A DNA stretch of 42,006 nucleotides. Origin: Clostridia bacterium (lineage in GTDB: Bacteria > Bacillota_A > Clostridia > Christensenellales > Aristaeellaceae). Numbering within the stretch: the stretch's first letter is position 1; the number at the start of each line of letters is the position of its first letter. Below, piece after piece: positions 41,038 through 42,006 of the stretch. The notes beneath the pieces were generated by a model. It saw only the letters and a program-made list of their open reading frames with translations. It had not been told where the DNA came from and did no database searches. The stretch lies in assembly GCA_017464225.1 (NCBI GenBank), contig JAFUDW010000136.1:1-42006 (forward strand), written 5' to 3'. Made by a program: the position numbers and the translations under genes.

Positions 41038-42006
41038 ATCTGTTAATCGTATTCTCCGCAAAGGTATTATCCACCAGCGCCTCAAAGGCCACCCGGCTGT
41101 CCAGTTCGCCCGCGCTTTCCATGACCGTTTCCAGCATTTCCAGCGCCTCCTGTTTCATAACCGGCGTGCGGTTCCAGGCTTCGATGCCCCGATAGCGGGC
41201 CACCACCTGGGTCATGACCTCCAGGGAAGTATCGGGGAAGGCGGACAGGATGACCTCCGCCACCTCGGCATCGGTATGCGCATACACCCAGGCTTGCCCG
41301 CGGGCAACAGCGTTGACAAACCGCTGAACGATATCGGCATGGTCCCGCAGGAAGCTCTGTCTGGCAAAATAGGCCGTATAGGGGATTTCACCGCTTTCCG
41401 CACCGATGGAGGTCAGCACCACGCACTGCCCCGCCATTTCAGCCTCTGTGGCCGTGGGTTCAAACAGCGCCACATAGTCGGCGTCGCCGCCGATGAAGGC
41501 CCCGGCCATCATATTGAACTGCACCGAGGTATCCACATCCGCGTCCTCATGCGGGATCACGCCATGCTGCTTCATAACGTATTCCAGCGTCATCTCGGGC
41601 ATGCCGCCTTTGCGGCCGCCGATGATATGCTTGCCCCGAAGGTTTTCCCAGGAAAAGTCCTCCGCCTGGCGGCCCACCAGGAAGGAGCCGTCCCGGCAGG
41701 TGAGCTGGCTGAATACCCGCGGCGCGTCGTCATGCCCCTCCAGCAACACATAGATGCAGGCCTCCGGACCGGCCAGTCCGATATCTGCCTCATCGGTGAG
41801 CACCGAGGTCATCACTTTATCAGCGCCGCCGCCGTTGATCAGATCGACCGCAAGCCCTTCCTCCTCAAAGAATCCCAGCGCCAGCGCGGCGTACTGGGGC
41901 GCGTAGAACACCGAATGCGTCACCTCGCTGACGCGCACCGTCGCGAGCTCCTCCCCCACCGCGGCGGGCAGGGCGCTCACCAGCGCCAGAACAAGCAGCA
42001 AAGCCG
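41036..42006 (-). CDS. ABC transporter substrate-binding protein, NMT1/THI5-like (5' end outside window)
   Basis: About 320 residues are visible; the start is probably a few codons beyond the right edge, since the visible N-terminus is the hydrophobic core of a signal peptide (LLVLALVSALPAAVGE). The mature part fits COG0715-type receptors: SVFYAPQYAALALGFFEEEG, VMTSVLTDEADIGLAGPEAC, ENLRGKHIIGGRKGGMPEMT, and the C-terminal QAWVYAHTDAEVAEVI. Members bind sulfonates, thiamine precursors, nitrate or riboflavin. The ligand cannot be told here, and the permease and ATPase genes would lie outside the window. Confidence 0.85.
   Translation of the reverse strand, partial: ALLLVLALVSALPAAVGEELATVRVSEVTHSVFYAPQYAALALGFFEEEGLAVDLINGGGADKVMTSVLTDEADIGLAGPEACIYVLLEGHDDAPRVFSQLTCRDGSFLVGRQAEDFSWENLRGKHIIGGRKGGMPEMTLEYVMKQHGVIPHEDADVDTSVQFNMMAGAFIGGDADYVALFEPTATEAEMAGQCVVLTSIGAESGEIPYTAYFARQSFLRDHADIVQRFVNAVARGQAWVYAHTDAEVAEVILSAFPDTSLEVMTQVVARYRGIEAWNRTPVMKQEALEMLETVMESAGELDSRVAFEALVDNTFAENTINR

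Noticed and set aside
1..42006. Genome-wide TAG recoding suggested by three in-frame TAGs (dctP and terminase)
   Set aside because: At least two host genes (ending at 30264 and 35245) end in TAG in normal positions, followed by a terminator or a convergent gene, so the host code is standard.
1..42006. CRISPR arrays, rRNA, tRNA or insertion sequences
   Set aside because: I saw no regularly spaced repeats of CRISPR type, no cloverleaf or rRNA signatures, and no transposase apart from the integrase remnant.

Overview
The window looks like a chromosomal contig from a low-copy Gram-positive anaerobe of the Clostridia, probably a gut member of the Christensenellales/Oscillospirales type. The grounds are strong AGGAGG ribosome binding sites, consensus sigma-A promoters, a T-box leader, clostridial families such as DUF4867, DUF3842 and PadR–DUF1700/DUF4097 modules, an archaeal-looking AspRS start, and GC-rich third positions. 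The taxon is inference. Most host genes end in TGA or TAA; TAG is a normal stop in at least two, so the standard code is assumed. Region by region: 1–1730 is a hisS–aspS operon behind a compact T-box leader whose candidate specifier, GACAC, holds overlapping Asp (GAC) and His (CAC) codons. 1773–9493 is a hexuronate locus. On the minus strand it encodes a TRAP transporter (dctP-dctQ-dctM), then mannonate dehydratase (uxuA) and fructuronate reductase (uxuB). A divergent plus-strand unit encodes an AraC regulator, a small membrane protein and KdgF. The TRAP binding-protein gene carries a single in-frame amber codon and is probably dead or mis-sequenced. 9647–13954 is a foreign, partly AT-rich islet between near-identical 22-bp direct repeats. 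It holds a deleted tyrosine integrase, a terminase fragment with two in-frame TAGs, one intact phage head-tail adaptor gene, and an apparently intact restriction-modification-like pair (a gamma-class adenine methyltransferase and an unrecognised PD-(D/E)xK-like protein). Between those two genes a perfect TTGACA-17-TATAAT promoter is followed at once by three CTTAAG palindromes spaced exactly 12 bp apart. This is the most interesting regulatory signal in the window. 13981–19491 (minus) holds an enlarged PRPP-synthetase-like gene with two unknown partners, a secreted protein of unknown role, and a PadR–DUF4097 pair under a promoter flanked by a perfect 10-bp inverted repeat. 19541–24737 has a YgiQ-type radical SAM gene and an ABC-2 exporter pair (minus), a Gx-transporter family membrane protein (plus) and a small unknown gene. 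24872–30264 carries DUF4867, DUF3842, an XRE regulator with a C-terminal array of exact 28-residue repeats, a HAD phosphatase–pyruvate kinase operon, and a 109-residue orphan. 30368–41038 is devoted to alpha-glucans and sugars: glycogen phosphorylase, 4-alpha-glucanotransferase, a secreted protein, a sugar ABC transporter operon (binding protein, two permeases, and an endonuclease/exonuclease/phosphatase family gene overlapping the last permease), and a divergent TreC-like GH13 hydrolase. The window ends inside an ABC binding-protein gene. Together the genes describe a saccharolytic anaerobe that takes up uronates and alpha-glucosides, stores glycogen, and feeds glycolysis ending in pyruvate kinase.
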